This document shows, one piece after another, positions 8,300 to 17,235 of a stretch of 64,000 bases of DNA (positions are counted from its first letter, which is position 1; every line of letters starts with the position of its first letter). Below the pieces are notes generated by a model that made no database searches, was not told the origin of the DNA, and saw only the letters and a program-made list of their open reading frames with translations. The stretch lies in the NCBI GenBank assembly GCA_965232815.1, contig OZ247427.1, forward strand, positions 620,001 to 684,000, read 5' to 3'. Made by a program: the position numbers and the translations under genes. The DNA comes from Bin87 sp026710825. Its GTDB lineage: Bacteria > Chloroflexota > Dehalococcoidia > Lucifugimonadales > UBA3495.

Positions 8300-8750
8300 T
8301 TCCGCTCATTTGAGCAGGGCGAGGAGCGGGTGGCGGGGGTGGAATGGGGGCGGCGAGTGAGGTTTTGGGGGAGATATTGATGGTTTTGACGGGCCGGTGG
8401 GAGGATTTGGCGGAGCAGGGTTGGGATGGTTCGTGGTTGTCAGAATCAGGATTACCGAGGTTAGAGGATTTTCAGGATCGCGGATGCCGCATTTGAGTTG
8501 GGCGGTGGGATGGAGTTGGGCGGTTGGACAGTTAGATGGTAAGGATATGGGGATGTCAGGGACAAGGGAGAATTGTCACCTGGTCTTTCGATGGTCGCCA
8601 GACCAAGAAAATGTGTAGAGCCCAGCGCGGTTCTGAAGACACCGTCCGCTGGTGGTTCGATCTGCCACAGGCGGACGTTCCGCACCATGAGCGGACTGGG
8701 TCGGCAGCATGTAAATAGTCGAAATGGCCTGTAGTCGGTACGCTCCTCGG
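8300..8750. other. Non-coding G/T-rich stretch before the ribosomal operon
   Basis: About 450 bases with strong G-over-C skew on the plus strand and short direct repeats such as TTGGGCGGT (near 8498 and 8517). A short array of ATTTCCG-like repeats lies at its left edge (8286-8310). I see no gene, RNA gene or clear terminator here. The functional part begins with the promoter at 8751. Confidence 0.5.
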
Positions 8751-8779
8751 TTGACATCAACGCTGAGTAGAGATACCAT
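8751..8779 (+). promoter_or_regulatory. Promoter of the str/S10/spc/alpha ribosomal cluster
   Basis: A perfect TTGACA (8751-8756) is followed after 17 bases by TACCAT (8774-8779), which matches four of six -10 positions. Transcription would start near 8786, leaving a leader of about 45 bases with an AAGGAA ribosome-binding site just before the rpsL ATG at 8830. Confidence 0.65.
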
Positions 8780-8829
8780 TTTTCGACGTTGCGAACGATT
8801 TTGACCCGTACGCACGCCAAGGAAAAACC

Positions 8830-9240
8830 ATGCCTACTGTGAATCAACTAGTACGTAAAGGGCGCAAGCCGGTGCGCAAGGGCACCAAAGCTCCGGCTTT
8901 GCACTGGGTACAAAATTCTTTGCGCAACCGGACTCGCTGGGGTCCAGGTTGTCCGCAACGGCGGGGGGTCTGCATCCAGGTGCGGACAATGACGCCGAAA
9001 AAACCGAACTCTGCGCTGCGCAAGATTTGTCGAGTCAGGTTGACCAACGGAGTGGAAGTAACCGCTTACATCGGCGGCGAAGGCCACAACCTGCAGGAGC
9101 ACTCGGTAGTTTTGATTCGGGGAGGCCGCGTCAAGGATCTGCCCGGCGTGCGCTACCACGTAGTGCGCAGCAACCTGGACACCGAAGGCGTTGGTGGTCG
9201 CCGCCAGGGGCGAAGCAAATACGGAACCCGTAAGGGCTAA
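8830..9240 (+). CDS. rpsL: 30S ribosomal protein S12
   Basis: S12 lies at the decoding centre of the small subunit. The 136-residue protein shows the diagnostic PKKPNSALRK segment and the GGRVKDLPGVRYH loop, which carries the aspartate that is methylthiolated in many bacteria. It starts at ATG 8830 behind AAGGAA and is the first gene of the ribosomal supercluster. The family streptomycin positions carry the usual lysines (KPNS and GRVKDLP). Confidence 0.98.
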   Translation: MPTVNQLVRKGRKPVRKGTKAPALHWVQNSLRNRTRWGPGCPQRRGVCIQVRTMTPKKPNSALRKICRVRLTNGVEVTAYIGGEGHNLQEHSVVLIRGGRVKDLPGVRYHVVRSNLDTEGVGGRRQGRSKYGTRKG

Positions 9241-9268
9241 ACTGGCGCCGGAAATAGCAACTCTCCGT

Positions 9269-9290
9269 CACCCCCCTTGCTTGGGGGGTG
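9269..9290 (+). other. Stable hairpin between rpsL and rpsG
   Basis: CACCCCCC (9269-9276) and GGGGGGTG (9283-9290) form a perfect eight-pair stem around TTGCTT. No T-run follows, so it is not an obvious terminator. It may stabilise or process the rpsL transcript, or simply be a repeat. Confidence 0.55.
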
Positions 9291-9321
9291 GCTTAATGTA
9301 CGACCAAAGGCAGAAACGAAC

Positions 9322-9792
9322 ATGTCGCGACGACGCCGAGCGGAACCCCGCATAATCAAACCAGATCCGCGATTCAACAACCTGGAACTTGCGAAGTTCA
9401 TCAATCGCGTGATGCTCAAGGGCAAGAAGTCCACGGCACAGCGTGTCGTATACGACGCCCTGGAGTTGGTCAGGCAAGACAGCAACCAGGATCCGATGGT
9501 TGTTTTCTCCAGCGCCATGCGAAACGCCACTCCCCTCGTAGAGGTGCGTCCTCGTCGAGTCGGAGGTGCAACGTACCAGGTGCCAGTTGAGTTGAGGACG
9601 ACTCGCAGCGAGGCCCTGGCGATGCGCTGGATCATTCGAGGAGCGCGTGGGCGGAACGGCATGAGAATGGCACGTGGACTCGCCAACGAATTCATGGATG
9701 CAGCGCGCGGCGAAGGATCCGCGGTGCGCCGCAAGGATGAGTTGCACCGCATGGCCGAGGCCAACCGTGCTTTCGTCCATTATCGCCGATAG
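9322..9792 (+). CDS. rpsG: 30S ribosomal protein S7
   Basis: S7 nucleates assembly of the 30S head and contacts the E site. The 156-residue product starts at ATG 9322 (MSRRRRAEPR). An upstream in-frame ATG at 9277 lies inside the intergenic hairpin and can be discounted. The family signature is visible in the segment starting DPRFNNLELAKFINRVMLKG, and the Arg-rich RGARGRNGMRMA segment follows. It lies between rpsL and fusA as in the classical str operon. Confidence 0.98.
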   Translation: MSRRRRAEPRIIKPDPRFNNLELAKFINRVMLKGKKSTAQRVVYDALELVRQDSNQDPMVVFSSAMRNATPLVEVRPRRVGGATYQVPVELRTTRSEALAMRWIIRGARGRNGMRMARGLANEFMDAARGEGSAVRRKDELHRMAEANRAFVHYRR

Positions 9793-9864
9793 TCCCGTAG
9801 ACTCGTCGAACCAACCAAACGGTCTCACCCCACACGCCCAGGTCATTAGCCACCAGGGACAGGT

Positions 9865-11943
9865 ATGATTGCTGAACAAACAGACGCCCGCAGAATCCGG
9901 AATATCGGATTCATAGCCCACATTGACGCCGGCAAGACTACGGTCACTGAGCGTGTGCTTTATCTAACCGGCCGCATTCGCAAAGTGGGCGGCGTTGACG
10001 AAGGCACAACAGCGATGGACTGGATGCCCCAGGAAAAAGAGCGGGGCATCACCATCACGGCCGCAGCGACTACCGCCTATTGGCACGATCACCAGGTCAA
10101 CATTATCGACACGCCGGGCCACGTGGACTTTACGGCGGAGGTCGAACGGAGCCTGCGTGTTCTGGACGGGGGTATTGTTGTACTCGACGCAGTGGCGGGA
10201 GTACAACCACAATCCGAGACGGTCTGGCGTCAAGCTGATACCTACAGCGTGCCGCGCATCTGTTTCGTCAACAAGATGGACCGGGTCGGAGCTTCTTACG
10301 AACGGACTATTGAATCGGTGCGTCGCCGTCTGAAAGGAAATCCAGTGGCGGTGCAGATCCCGGTCGGCGCCGAGGACGAATTTCGCGGTGTAGTAGACCT
10401 TATTGAAGGTCAAGCCATCATGTACTCCGACGGACGAGACGATGTCGCGGAGCCTCCGGAAGTCATGCCGGTGCCCCCCGAGTACACAAAGGCTTACAAC
10501 GATTATCGCCAGGAAATGATCGAGAAGATCGTCGAAACGGACGAAGCTCTTCTGATCAAATACCTGGAAGGCGAAGACATCTGCGCAGATGACCTGCGCT
10601 CCGCCCTTCGCAATGCTACGATCAATCGTCAGTTGGTGCCGATTTTGTGTGGCAGCGCAATGAGAGGGAAGGGGATCGACCCGCTCCTAGATGCCATCAT
10701 CAATTACTTGCCTTCGCCGCTCGACGTGCCAGCCGTGGAAGGAATCGTACCCGGGACTGAGACCGTCGAGATCCGCGAGCCAATCGACAGCGAGCCTCTG
10801 TCCGCGCTGGCATTCAAGGTGGTGGTGGATCCATATGTGGGCCGGTTAGTGTTCCTCCGGATCTACTCGGGAACAGTAGAAGCCGGAGCAGCCGTACGAA
10901 ACGTTACCCGCGGCAATCGGGAACGCATGGGCCGACTGCTTAGAATGCACGCCAATCACCGCGAAGAATTGGAACAGATCACGGCTGGCAATATCTGTGC
11001 CGCGGTGGGGCTGAAAGACACCTTTACTGGCGACACGATCTGCAGCGATCACAAACCGGTGATACTGGAGCCTCCTCAATTCCCCGAACCTGTGGTATCC
11101 GTAGCCATAGAGCCGGCCACACGAGCGGACCAGGACAAACTGGGCGAAGCGCTTCGCAAGCTTTCCGAGGAAGACCCGACCTTCGTTGTGCGCTTCAACG
11201 ATGAGACCGGGCAGACGATCATTTCGGGCATGGGTGAGTTGCACCTCGAAGTCCTGGTCGATCGCATGAAGCGGGAATTCGATGTCGAAGCCAGGGTTGG
11301 GTTGCCGCGAGTTGCCTATCGCGAAACCATTACCAAACCGGTGAGGATAGAAGGGCGGTTCGTGCGACAGACTGGAGGTCATGGCCAGTTCGGACACGTT
11401 TGGCTGGAGATCCAACCTGTGGAACGAGGCGAGGGGAACGCCTTCGTGAACGGGATCACAGGGGGAACCATACCTCGCCAGTATATTCCCGCGGTGGAGG
11501 CAGGTGTGAAGCAGGCTTTGGACAACGGCCCTCTGGCTGGTTATCCCCTGGTTGATCTGAAGGTCACGCTAGTCGACGGGAGTTTTCACACGGTGGACTC
11601 GTCGGAGATGGCTTTCCGGTCCGCGGCGATGATGGCGATACGGGACGGCACCCGCAAAGCGCAGCCAGTCCTACAAGAACCGGTATTCGAGATCGAGATC
11701 GTCACGCCCGGGGAATTTCTTAGTGAAGTGCTCAGCGACCTTGGAGGTCGACGCGCTCAGATCCGTAGCATAGAAGGCCAAGACGATCTCCAGACAGTGT
11801 GCGCCATGATCCCTCTAGGTGAAACATTTGCGTACACCACGGCTCTTCGGTCCCTCACTCGTGGCCGGGCTTCCTACACCATGGAGTTTAGACACTACGA
11901 ACCGGTACCGGAGAATCTGCTCCGAACGGTTGCAAACATTTAA
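9865..11943 (+). CDS. fusA: Elongation factor G
   Basis: EF-G drives ribosomal translocation with GTP. The 692-residue protein has the P-loop AHIDAGKTT (18-26), DTPGHVDF as G3 and NKMD as G4, followed by domains II-V at normal length. It starts at ATG 9865 after a ~70-base gap from rpsG. The next gene is rpsJ, not tuf, so the usual fusA-tuf pairing is absent. Confidence 0.98.
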   Translation: MIAEQTDARRIRNIGFIAHIDAGKTTVTERVLYLTGRIRKVGGVDEGTTAMDWMPQEKERGITITAAATTAYWHDHQVNIIDTPGHVDFTAEVERSLRVLDGGIVVLDAVAGVQPQSETVWRQADTYSVPRICFVNKMDRVGASYERTIESVRRRLKGNPVAVQIPVGAEDEFRGVVDLIEGQAIMYSDGRDDVAEPPEVMPVPPEYTKAYNDYRQEMIEKIVETDEALLIKYLEGEDICADDLRSALRNATINRQLVPILCGSAMRGKGIDPLLDAIINYLPSPLDVPAVEGIVPGTETVEIREPIDSEPLSALAFKVVVDPYVGRLVFLRIYSGTVEAGAAVRNVTRGNRERMGRLLRMHANHREELEQITAGNICAAVGLKDTFTGDTICSDHKPVILEPPQFPEPVVSVAIEPATRADQDKLGEALRKLSEEDPTFVVRFNDETGQTIISGMGELHLEVLVDRMKREFDVEARVGLPRVAYRETITKPVRIEGRFVRQTGGHGQFGHVWLEIQPVERGEGNAFVNGITGGTIPRQYIPAVEAGVKQALDNGPLAGYPLVDLKVTLVDGSFHTVDSSEMAFRSAAMMAIRDGTRKAQPVLQEPVFEIEIVTPGEFLSEVLSDLGGRRAQIRSIEGQDDLQTVCAMIPLGETFAYTTALRSLTRGRASYTMEFRHYEPVPENLLRTVANI

Positions 11944-11950
11944 GGTAAAG

Positions 11951-11970
11951 GCGTCCGCACCTGCGGACGC
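11951..11970 (+). other. Hairpin in the fusA-rpsJ gap
   Basis: GCGTCCGC (11951-11958) and GCGGACGC (11963-11970) form a perfect eight-pair stem with an ACCT loop just after the fusA stop. No T-run follows. It lies where tuf is normally found and could be an RNA processing or attenuation site. Confidence 0.5.
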
Positions 11971-12001
11971 ATGACATTTGGAGAGTTGAAGAAAGGGAAT
12001 C

Positions 12002-12313
12002 ATGGTTGCCAGGCAGCAAATGCGCATAATCCTCAAAGCTTTTGACCACAAAATGCTGGACCAATCGAGCGCGCAAATAGTTGAAACCGCCGAACTCACC
12101 GGCGCCCGGGTAGCAGGTCCTGTACCGTTGCCCACGCAAATCCGCAGGTTTTGTGTTATCCGAGGGCCGCACGTAGACAAGGATTCCCGGGAGCACTTCG
12201 AGATTCGTACGCACAAGCGCCTGCTCGACATCATGGAGCCAACCAGCAAAACCATTGACGCGTTGACCAGGCTCAACATGCCAGCAGGGGTGGATATCTC
12301 CATCAAACTCTAG
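12002..12313 (+). CDS. rpsJ: 30S ribosomal protein S10
   Basis: S10 is a head protein of the small subunit and the antitermination factor NusE. The 103-residue product has the family layout: RIILKAFDHKMLD at the N-terminus, the PLPTQIRRF segment, and the SREHFEIRTHKRLLDI motif. The ATG at 12002 is preceded by AAAGGGAAT. It opens the S10 part of the supercluster. Confidence 0.98.
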   Translation: MVARQQMRIILKAFDHKMLDQSSAQIVETAELTGARVAGPVPLPTQIRRFCVIRGPHVDKDSREHFEIRTHKRLLDIMEPTSKTIDALTRLNMPAGVDISIKL

Positions 12314-12500
12314 GGTTGGAGTTAACTCGACACTAGAAGCGGGCGCTTTCCCTGCGGTTCGGGCTTGTATAAATACTAGCTCCATCGTAAAATCGTTGTT
12401 CCGTTTGTGGCTTCCGACAGCAGAGATCCGCTCTTTCCCTCCACAGTCGGTCGGACGACTGGAGAGACTTACGGGACCCACCAAGAACAGGCTAAAGACA

Positions 12501-13133
12501 ATGCTCAAAGCGTTTCTCGGCAAAAAAATAGGCATGGCTCAGTTATTTGACGATGCTGGGCAAGTCGTCCCGGTTACGGTGATTGAAGCCGGACCGTGCG
12601 CAGTCACTCAGATTCGAACTTTGGACAAGGACGGCTACGAGTCCGTGCAACTGGGTTTCGGCCGAGTGCGGCGCCCGAACAAGCCCGAATCCGGCCACCT
12701 CAGAGGAAGCCAGATCGGACGCAGACTCCAGGAAGTCAACGCCGACGATGTGTCCGGGTATGAAGTAGGCCAATTGGTTTCCGTGGACATATTTGAGCCG
12801 GGCGAAATAGTGGACGTGAGCGGGAAGTCTAAGGGGCGCGGTTTCGCGGGAACTATGAAACGCCACGGGTTTGGCGGTGGACCTCGTACCCACGGACAAT
12901 CGGACCGCCAGCGTGCGCCCGGTTCCATCGGTGGAGGCACTACGCCGGGCAAGGTGTTCAAAGGCCTGAAAATGGCTGGACACATGGGAAATCGAAGGGT
13001 GACCAGCAAAGGCCTTGAGGTCGTAATGGTTGACCCGGAAAGAAATTTGTTGATGGTGAAGGGTGGAATACCCGGAGGGCCGAACAGTCCGGTAACCATC
13101 AAGAAAACAGGCAAGAGCAAGGCGCAAGCATAA
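12501..13133 (+). CDS. rplC: 50S ribosomal protein L3
   Basis: L3 binds 23S rRNA early in assembly and reaches the peptidyl transferase centre. The true start is ATG 12501 (MLKAFLGKKIGM), giving 210 residues; the upstream in-frame ATG at 12396 lies in the leader. The signature GTMKRHGFGGGPRTHG is visible near the middle and the glutamine of HGQSDRQRAPGS is conserved. The stop codon shares its last A with the rplD ATG. A TATAAAT-like box at 12368 in the 187-base leader could be a weak internal promoter. Confidence 0.97.
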   Translation: MLKAFLGKKIGMAQLFDDAGQVVPVTVIEAGPCAVTQIRTLDKDGYESVQLGFGRVRRPNKPESGHLRGSQIGRRLQEVNADDVSGYEVGQLVSVDIFEPGEIVDVSGKSKGRGFAGTMKRHGFGGGPRTHGQSDRQRAPGSIGGGTTPGKVFKGLKMAGHMGNRRVTSKGLEVVMVDPERNLLMVKGGIPGGPNSPVTIKKTGKSKAQA

Positions 13134-13813
13134 TGGAACTGCCCGTAGTAAACGGCAATGGCCAAGCCATCGACACCATCAGCATTGACGATGGTGTCTT
13201 GGATGTGCCCATGAATCAAACCCTGGTGCACCAGGCCATGGTGATTTACCAGCTAAATCAGCGTCAGGGCACTCATTCGACTCTGACCCGTGCCGAGGTA
13301 TCCGGCGGTGGCAGAAAGCCCTGGATCCAGAAGCACACCGGACGAGCGCGGCAGGGCAGCATCCGCTCGCCACAATGGCGACACGGCGGGATTGTATTCG
13401 GCCCGAAACCCCGCGACTATCGCAAAACCCTACCCAGAGCAATGCGCCGTAAAGCCCTTCAGTGTGTGTTATCCGAAAAGATACGCGGGGGACGCTTGGT
13501 GTGCATCGACTCCCTCGGCGAATTGGATGGACGCACCAAATCCATGAAGCGTTTGTTGGAAAACTTGGGTATTGCGGGATCGGTCCTGGTCATCACGGAT
13601 GCCGCGGATCAAAACGTGGTACGGGCTGGCAGCAACCTGAAACAGGTCTGGACGCTCCCGTCCGATCTAGTCAACGCAAATGACATTTTGAAAAGAGAAA
13701 CGGTGCTTGCCACGGTGGGCGCGGTACGACGCATAGCTGAGCTCTGCACCGCACCAAGATTCCGGGCCAGGAAATCGGCCGACGTGGCGAACGGTGAGGA
13801 GGCGCAAGGATGA
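13133..13813 (+). CDS. rplD: 50S ribosomal protein L4
   Basis: L4 lines the exit tunnel and in some bacteria also represses its own operon. The protein has 226 residues. The basic tunnel loop is visible as RAEVSGGGRKPWIQKHTGRARQG, with RSPQWRHGGIVFGPKPRDY after it. Its ATG overlaps the rplC stop by one base and its end overlaps rplW by four bases, so translation is tightly coupled. Confidence 0.97.
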   Translation: MELPVVNGNGQAIDTISIDDGVLDVPMNQTLVHQAMVIYQLNQRQGTHSTLTRAEVSGGGRKPWIQKHTGRARQGSIRSPQWRHGGIVFGPKPRDYRKTLPRAMRRKALQCVLSEKIRGGRLVCIDSLGELDGRTKSMKRLLENLGIAGSVLVITDAADQNVVRAGSNLKQVWTLPSDLVNANDILKRETVLATVGAVRRIAELCTAPRFRARKSADVANGEEAQG

Positions 13814-14094
13814 ACGTTAGTGAAGTCCTCCTACGGCCAACCATCACGGAAAAGAGCACCCTCTTGCAAGAGGAAGGCCAATACACTTTCCAGATCGCTC
13901 CCAAGGCCAACAAGACCTTGGTCAAACAAGCAGTGGAGCAGCATTTTGGCGTCAAGGTGATTGGCGTGAACATCACCGTCAACAGGGGCAAACGCAAGCG
14001 CTACGGTCCCCGATTCAAGAAGCAGCCGGATGTGAAAAAAGCGGTCGTCACCCTGAGGGCGGGAGATCGCATTGACCTCATCGAGGGGCTGTAA
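13810..14094 (+). CDS. rplW: 50S ribosomal protein L23
   Basis: L23 sits at the tunnel exit and is the docking site for trigger factor and SRP. The 94-residue protein has the usual LLRPTITEKS opening, the FQIAPKANKTLVKQAVE helix and a C-terminal GKRKRYG loop. Its ATG overlaps the rplD stop (ATGA). Confidence 0.97.
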   Translation: MNVSEVLLRPTITEKSTLLQEEGQYTFQIAPKANKTLVKQAVEQHFGVKVIGVNITVNRGKRKRYGPRFKKQPDVKKAVVTLRAGDRIDLIEGL

Positions 14095-14213
14095 CACCTT
14101 CAACGCTCGGCTGGGCAAATAATCGGTAATGTTTGTGGCACTTCACGGCCAAACCGTCGTGAGACCCACCGCGTTGAGCTCCCTCCGGGAACCGAACTAC
14201 GAGAGAACGAACG

Positions 14214-15050
14214 ATGCCACTGAAAAATATTCGACCCAACACACCCGGTACACGTAACGCGGTTCGTCCTTCGTTTGAGGAAATAACCACGACCAAACCG
14301 GAAAAATCCCTGCTGGAGCCATTGCAAAAGCGTGGAGGCAGGAACAATCGCGGTCGTATCACGGCATACCACCGCGGTGGTGGATCGCGTCGGATGTACC
14401 GTCGCATCGATTTCAAGCGTCGCAAGGACGGGGTGCCCGCCACGGTTAAGACCATTGAATACGATCCCAACCGCACCACCCGAATCGCCTTGCTCCATTA
14501 TGTAGACGGAGAGAAGTCCTACATCCTGGCACCGGTGAACCTCAATGTCGGAGACCGCGTCGAATCCGGACCCACCGCTGAGATCAGCCCCGGGAACACA
14601 CTGCCTCTAAGGAACATACCTACCGGCACAGTGGTGCACAATCTGGAATTGACCCCGGGCCGAGGCGGGCAGTTGGTGCGCGGGGCCGGAACCGGCGCCC
14701 AAGTGCTTTCACGCGAGGGTGAGTATGTCCTTATCAGGCTCCCTTCTGGCGAAATGCGCCGCATTTTGCTGAACTGCAGGGCCAGCGTAGGCCAGTTGTC
14801 AAACCCAGACCACAAGAACGAAAGCTTGGGCAAAGCCGGAGCGAAGAGGCATTTGGGGCGACGGCCGCACGTTCGCGGCGTTGCCAAGAATCCCGTCGAC
14901 CACCCACATGGCGGGGGTGAAGGGCGCTCTCCGATTGGCATGCCGGGACCCAAATCTCCCTGGGGAAAACCCACGTTGGGACACAAGACACGCAACAAGA
15001 AAAAGACGTCGAGCCGATTCATCGTCCGCGGACGAAGGTGGCGTCGCTAA
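14214..15050 (+). CDS. rplB: 50S ribosomal protein L2
   Basis: L2 bridges the subunits and is needed for the peptidyl transferase centre. The 278-residue protein shows the GRNNRGRITAYHRGGG-type RNA-binding segment and the DHPHGGGEGRSPIG motif with its critical histidine. The C-terminus is basic, as usual. The ATG at 14214 lies 119 bases after rplW, the largest gap in this part of the cluster. Confidence 0.98.
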   Translation: MPLKNIRPNTPGTRNAVRPSFEEITTTKPEKSLLEPLQKRGGRNNRGRITAYHRGGGSRRMYRRIDFKRRKDGVPATVKTIEYDPNRTTRIALLHYVDGEKSYILAPVNLNVGDRVESGPTAEISPGNTLPLRNIPTGTVVHNLELTPGRGGQLVRGAGTGAQVLSREGEYVLIRLPSGEMRRILLNCRASVGQLSNPDHKNESLGKAGAKRHLGRRPHVRGVAKNPVDHPHGGGEGRSPIGMPGPKSPWGKPTLGHKTRNKKKTSSRFIVRGRRWRR

Positions 15051-15103
15051 ACATCCGCATCACCCGCTGCCGTTTGCGTGGCGTTGGGACACAATACTGC
15101 ACT

Positions 15104-15388
15104 ATGTCGCGTTCTATCAAAAAGGGACCTTACGTCCACCCGAAGCTGTTGAAAAAAGTCAACCAGGTCCGCGAATCCGGCGAAGCGACCGTGATTCGTA
15201 CCTGGTCAAGAGACTCGATGATCATGCCCGAAATGGTCGGCCTCAATTTCGGGGTCCACGACGGTCGCAGGCATGTGCCGGTATTTATCACCGAGAACAT
15301 GGTTGGGCATCGCCTGGGCGAGTTCGCCCCTACGCGTACTTACCGTGGCCACGTGGCCCGGTCCGAACGATCCAGCAGGGTGAGGTGA
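15104..15388 (+). CDS. rpsS: 30S ribosomal protein S19
   Basis: S19 pairs with S13 in the 30S head. The start is ATG 15104 (MSRSIKKGPYV), giving 94 residues; the frame is open upstream but that part does not resemble S19. Family segments include TWSRDSMIMPEMVG, the GRRHVPVFITENMVGH loop and the C-terminal FAPTRTYRGH. It is followed after four bases by rplV. Confidence 0.97.
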   Translation: MSRSIKKGPYVHPKLLKKVNQVRESGEATVIRTWSRDSMIMPEMVGLNFGVHDGRRHVPVFITENMVGHRLGEFAPTRTYRGHVARSERSSRVR

Positions 15389-15392
15389 CACG

Positions 15393-15737
15393 ATGCCAGC
15401 GGTACGCGCAATGGCGAAACAGGTGGGCGCATCTCCCAAACGGTTGAAGCCCATCATGGACGCAGTCCGAGGCAAGACGGTCAACGATGCGTTGGATCAC
15501 CTCAGCTTGATGACTTCTCCTTGGGCCCGTTCTGTGGCCAAGGTGGTTCAATCAGCAGCCTCAAACGCCGAAAACAACATGTTCATGAACCGCAACGAGT
15601 TGCGTATTACTCGCATCTCTGCAGATCAAGCGCGGCCTCTGAAGAGGTTTCGTGCGCGAGCCAGGGGCCGGATCGGTCGTGTTACGCGGCGCTCCAGTCA
15701 CATCATCATTGAAGTTGACGAGATTCAGGAGGGCTAA
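15393..15737 (+). CDS. rplV: 50S ribosomal protein L22
   Basis: L22 contributes a beta-hairpin to the exit tunnel. The 114-residue protein carries the SPKRLKPIMDAVRGKTVNDA helix and the tunnel hairpin region with LKRFRARARGRIGRVTRRSSH. It lies three bases upstream of rpsC. Confidence 0.97.
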   Translation: MPAVRAMAKQVGASPKRLKPIMDAVRGKTVNDALDHLSLMTSPWARSVAKVVQSAASNAENNMFMNRNELRITRISADQARPLKRFRARARGRIGRVTRRSSHIIIEVDEIQEG

Positions 15738-15740
15738 CTG

Positions 15741-16469
15741 ATGGGCCACAAAACCCACCCCCTGGGATTCCGCTTGGGGATTATTAAAGACTGGAAGACC
15801 CACTGGTATGCCAACAACGGCACCCAATATCGAGATGGGGTCCAACAGGACCTGGGGCTGCGCCGCGCGATTCACAACGAGTACGCGGCATTCGCTGATG
15901 CCGGAATCGCTCGCATCGAGATCGACCGAACAGCCCAAGAAACGATAATAAACATTCATTCGGCGCGTCCCGGCATCCTGATCGGGCGCGACGGTGATCG
16001 TGTCAAGGGTCTGCGATCCCGCCTGGAGACGATGAACAGCGGTCAACTGCGCCTGAACATCGTCGAGATAGAACAGCCGGAACTGGACCCGTTTCTGGTA
16101 GGCAGAAATATCGCGGACCAACTCAGTCGGCGTGTAGCATACCGGCGGGCTATGCGGCAGGCTGCCCTGCGCACCATGCAAGCCGGAGCCGAGGGAGTCA
16201 AAATCATCACCAAAGGCCGCATCTCCGGAGCCGAGATCGCCCGCACCGAAAAGCTGATGATGGGACAAGTGCCTCTTCATACGTTGCGAGCCAACATCGA
16301 CTACGCGCTCGCCGAAGCGCATACCGCGATGGGGCGGATCGGGATCAAGGTTTGGGTCTATAAAGGCCAGATTATGCCGGCTCCGACTGAAGACGACGGA
16401 GAATTGGATAGCATTGAGTTCAGGGTCTCCAGCGCAGACGCGGATGTGGTGCCCGATCTGGAAATCTGA
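15741..16469 (+). CDS. rpsC: 30S ribosomal protein S3
   Basis: S3 lines the mRNA entry channel and has helicase activity together with S4. The 242-residue protein opens with MGHKTHPLGFRLGI. It has the KH-domain loop GRDGDRVKGLRSRLE and the RRVAYRRAMRQAALRTMQAGAEG segment of the C-terminal domain, and ends in an acidic tail. Confidence 0.98.
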   Translation: MGHKTHPLGFRLGIIKDWKTHWYANNGTQYRDGVQQDLGLRRAIHNEYAAFADAGIARIEIDRTAQETIINIHSARPGILIGRDGDRVKGLRSRLETMNSGQLRLNIVEIEQPELDPFLVGRNIADQLSRRVAYRRAMRQAALRTMQAGAEGVKIITKGRISGAEIARTEKLMMGQVPLHTLRANIDYALAEAHTAMGRIGIKVWVYKGQIMPAPTEDDGELDSIEFRVSSADADVVPDLEI

Positions 16470-16550
16470 TGCCAACAGCGTTGGATCCTACCGAACACGT
16501 ATGACCATTTGCCCGGCACTACAATTGCCATCAATACGGAGACGCTGATC

Positions 16551-16991
16551 ATGTTGCAACCCAAGAGGACCAAATTCCGGAAAATGGGCCGGGGAAAACG
16601 CCGGGGTGCCGCAACCACCGGAAGTACGGTTGAATTCGGACAGATCGGGTTGAAGGCCATGAGCCCCGATTGGATCACCGCACGCCAGATCGAGTCCGCA
16701 CGTGTCGCCATCACCCGCCATCTGCAACGTGGTGGACAGACCTGGATCCGGATCTTCCCCGATAAGCCGGTTTCCAAAAAACCGGCCGAAGTGCGCATGG
16801 GGGGCGGCAAGGCAGCCAACGACCACTGGGTCGCTGTCGTGAAACCGGGTCGGATCATGTTCGAAGTCGGCGGAGTTCCAATCCCCCAGGCGGAGGAAGC
16901 TCTCCTACGCGCCGCCCACAAATTACCCATCCCTACGAAGATCGTATACAGAGACCGCGTCAACTCTCTGCTGTCCGGCTCCGGAGCCTGA
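16551..16991 (+). CDS. rplP: 50S ribosomal protein L16
   Basis: L16 organises the A-site tRNA binding region. Start ATG 16551 (MLQPKRTKFRK) gives 146 residues; an in-frame ATG at 16509 would add 14 residues that do not fit the family. The segments KGRGKRRG-like RGKRRGAATTG, WIRIFPDKPVSKKPAEVRMGGGK and the C-terminal amphipathic helix are present. Confidence 0.97.
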   Translation: MLQPKRTKFRKMGRGKRRGAATTGSTVEFGQIGLKAMSPDWITARQIESARVAITRHLQRGGQTWIRIFPDKPVSKKPAEVRMGGGKAANDHWVAVVKPGRIMFEVGGVPIPQAEEALLRAAHKLPIPTKIVYRDRVNSLLSGSGA

Positions 16992-16997
16992 AGTCTG

Positions 16998-17189
16998 ATG
17001 AAGATGTACGAAATACGCGCGCTGAGCGACGACCAAATTCGCGACGAGATTGATAAGTCCTATCAGGAACTCATGAATCTGCGGTTCCGCGACGCCACCA
17101 ACCAGTTGACCGACACTAACCAGCCGCGCAAAACTCGAAAAGATATTGCCCGGATGCTGACCTGCCTGCGCGAGCGAGGGCTCGAATAG
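16998..17189 (+). CDS. rpmC: 50S ribosomal protein L29
   Basis: A 63-residue helical-hairpin protein near the tunnel exit. It has the family pattern of an N-terminal helix (MYEIRALSDDQIRDEIDK), a basic turn (NLRFRDATNQL) and a second helix with RKTRKDIARMLT. It lies six bases after rplP. Confidence 0.95.
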   Translation: MKMYEIRALSDDQIRDEIDKSYQELMNLRFRDATNQLTDTNQPRKTRKDIARMLTCLRERGLE

Positions 17190-17235
17190 GACCACAGCAC
17201 CACGGTCGAAACGAAGCTGCAAGGAATAACTCACA

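Noticed and set aside
8281..8310. Short ATTTCCG repeat as a CRISPR or satellite array
   Set aside because: Only about three degenerate seven- to ten-base units are present with no spacers.
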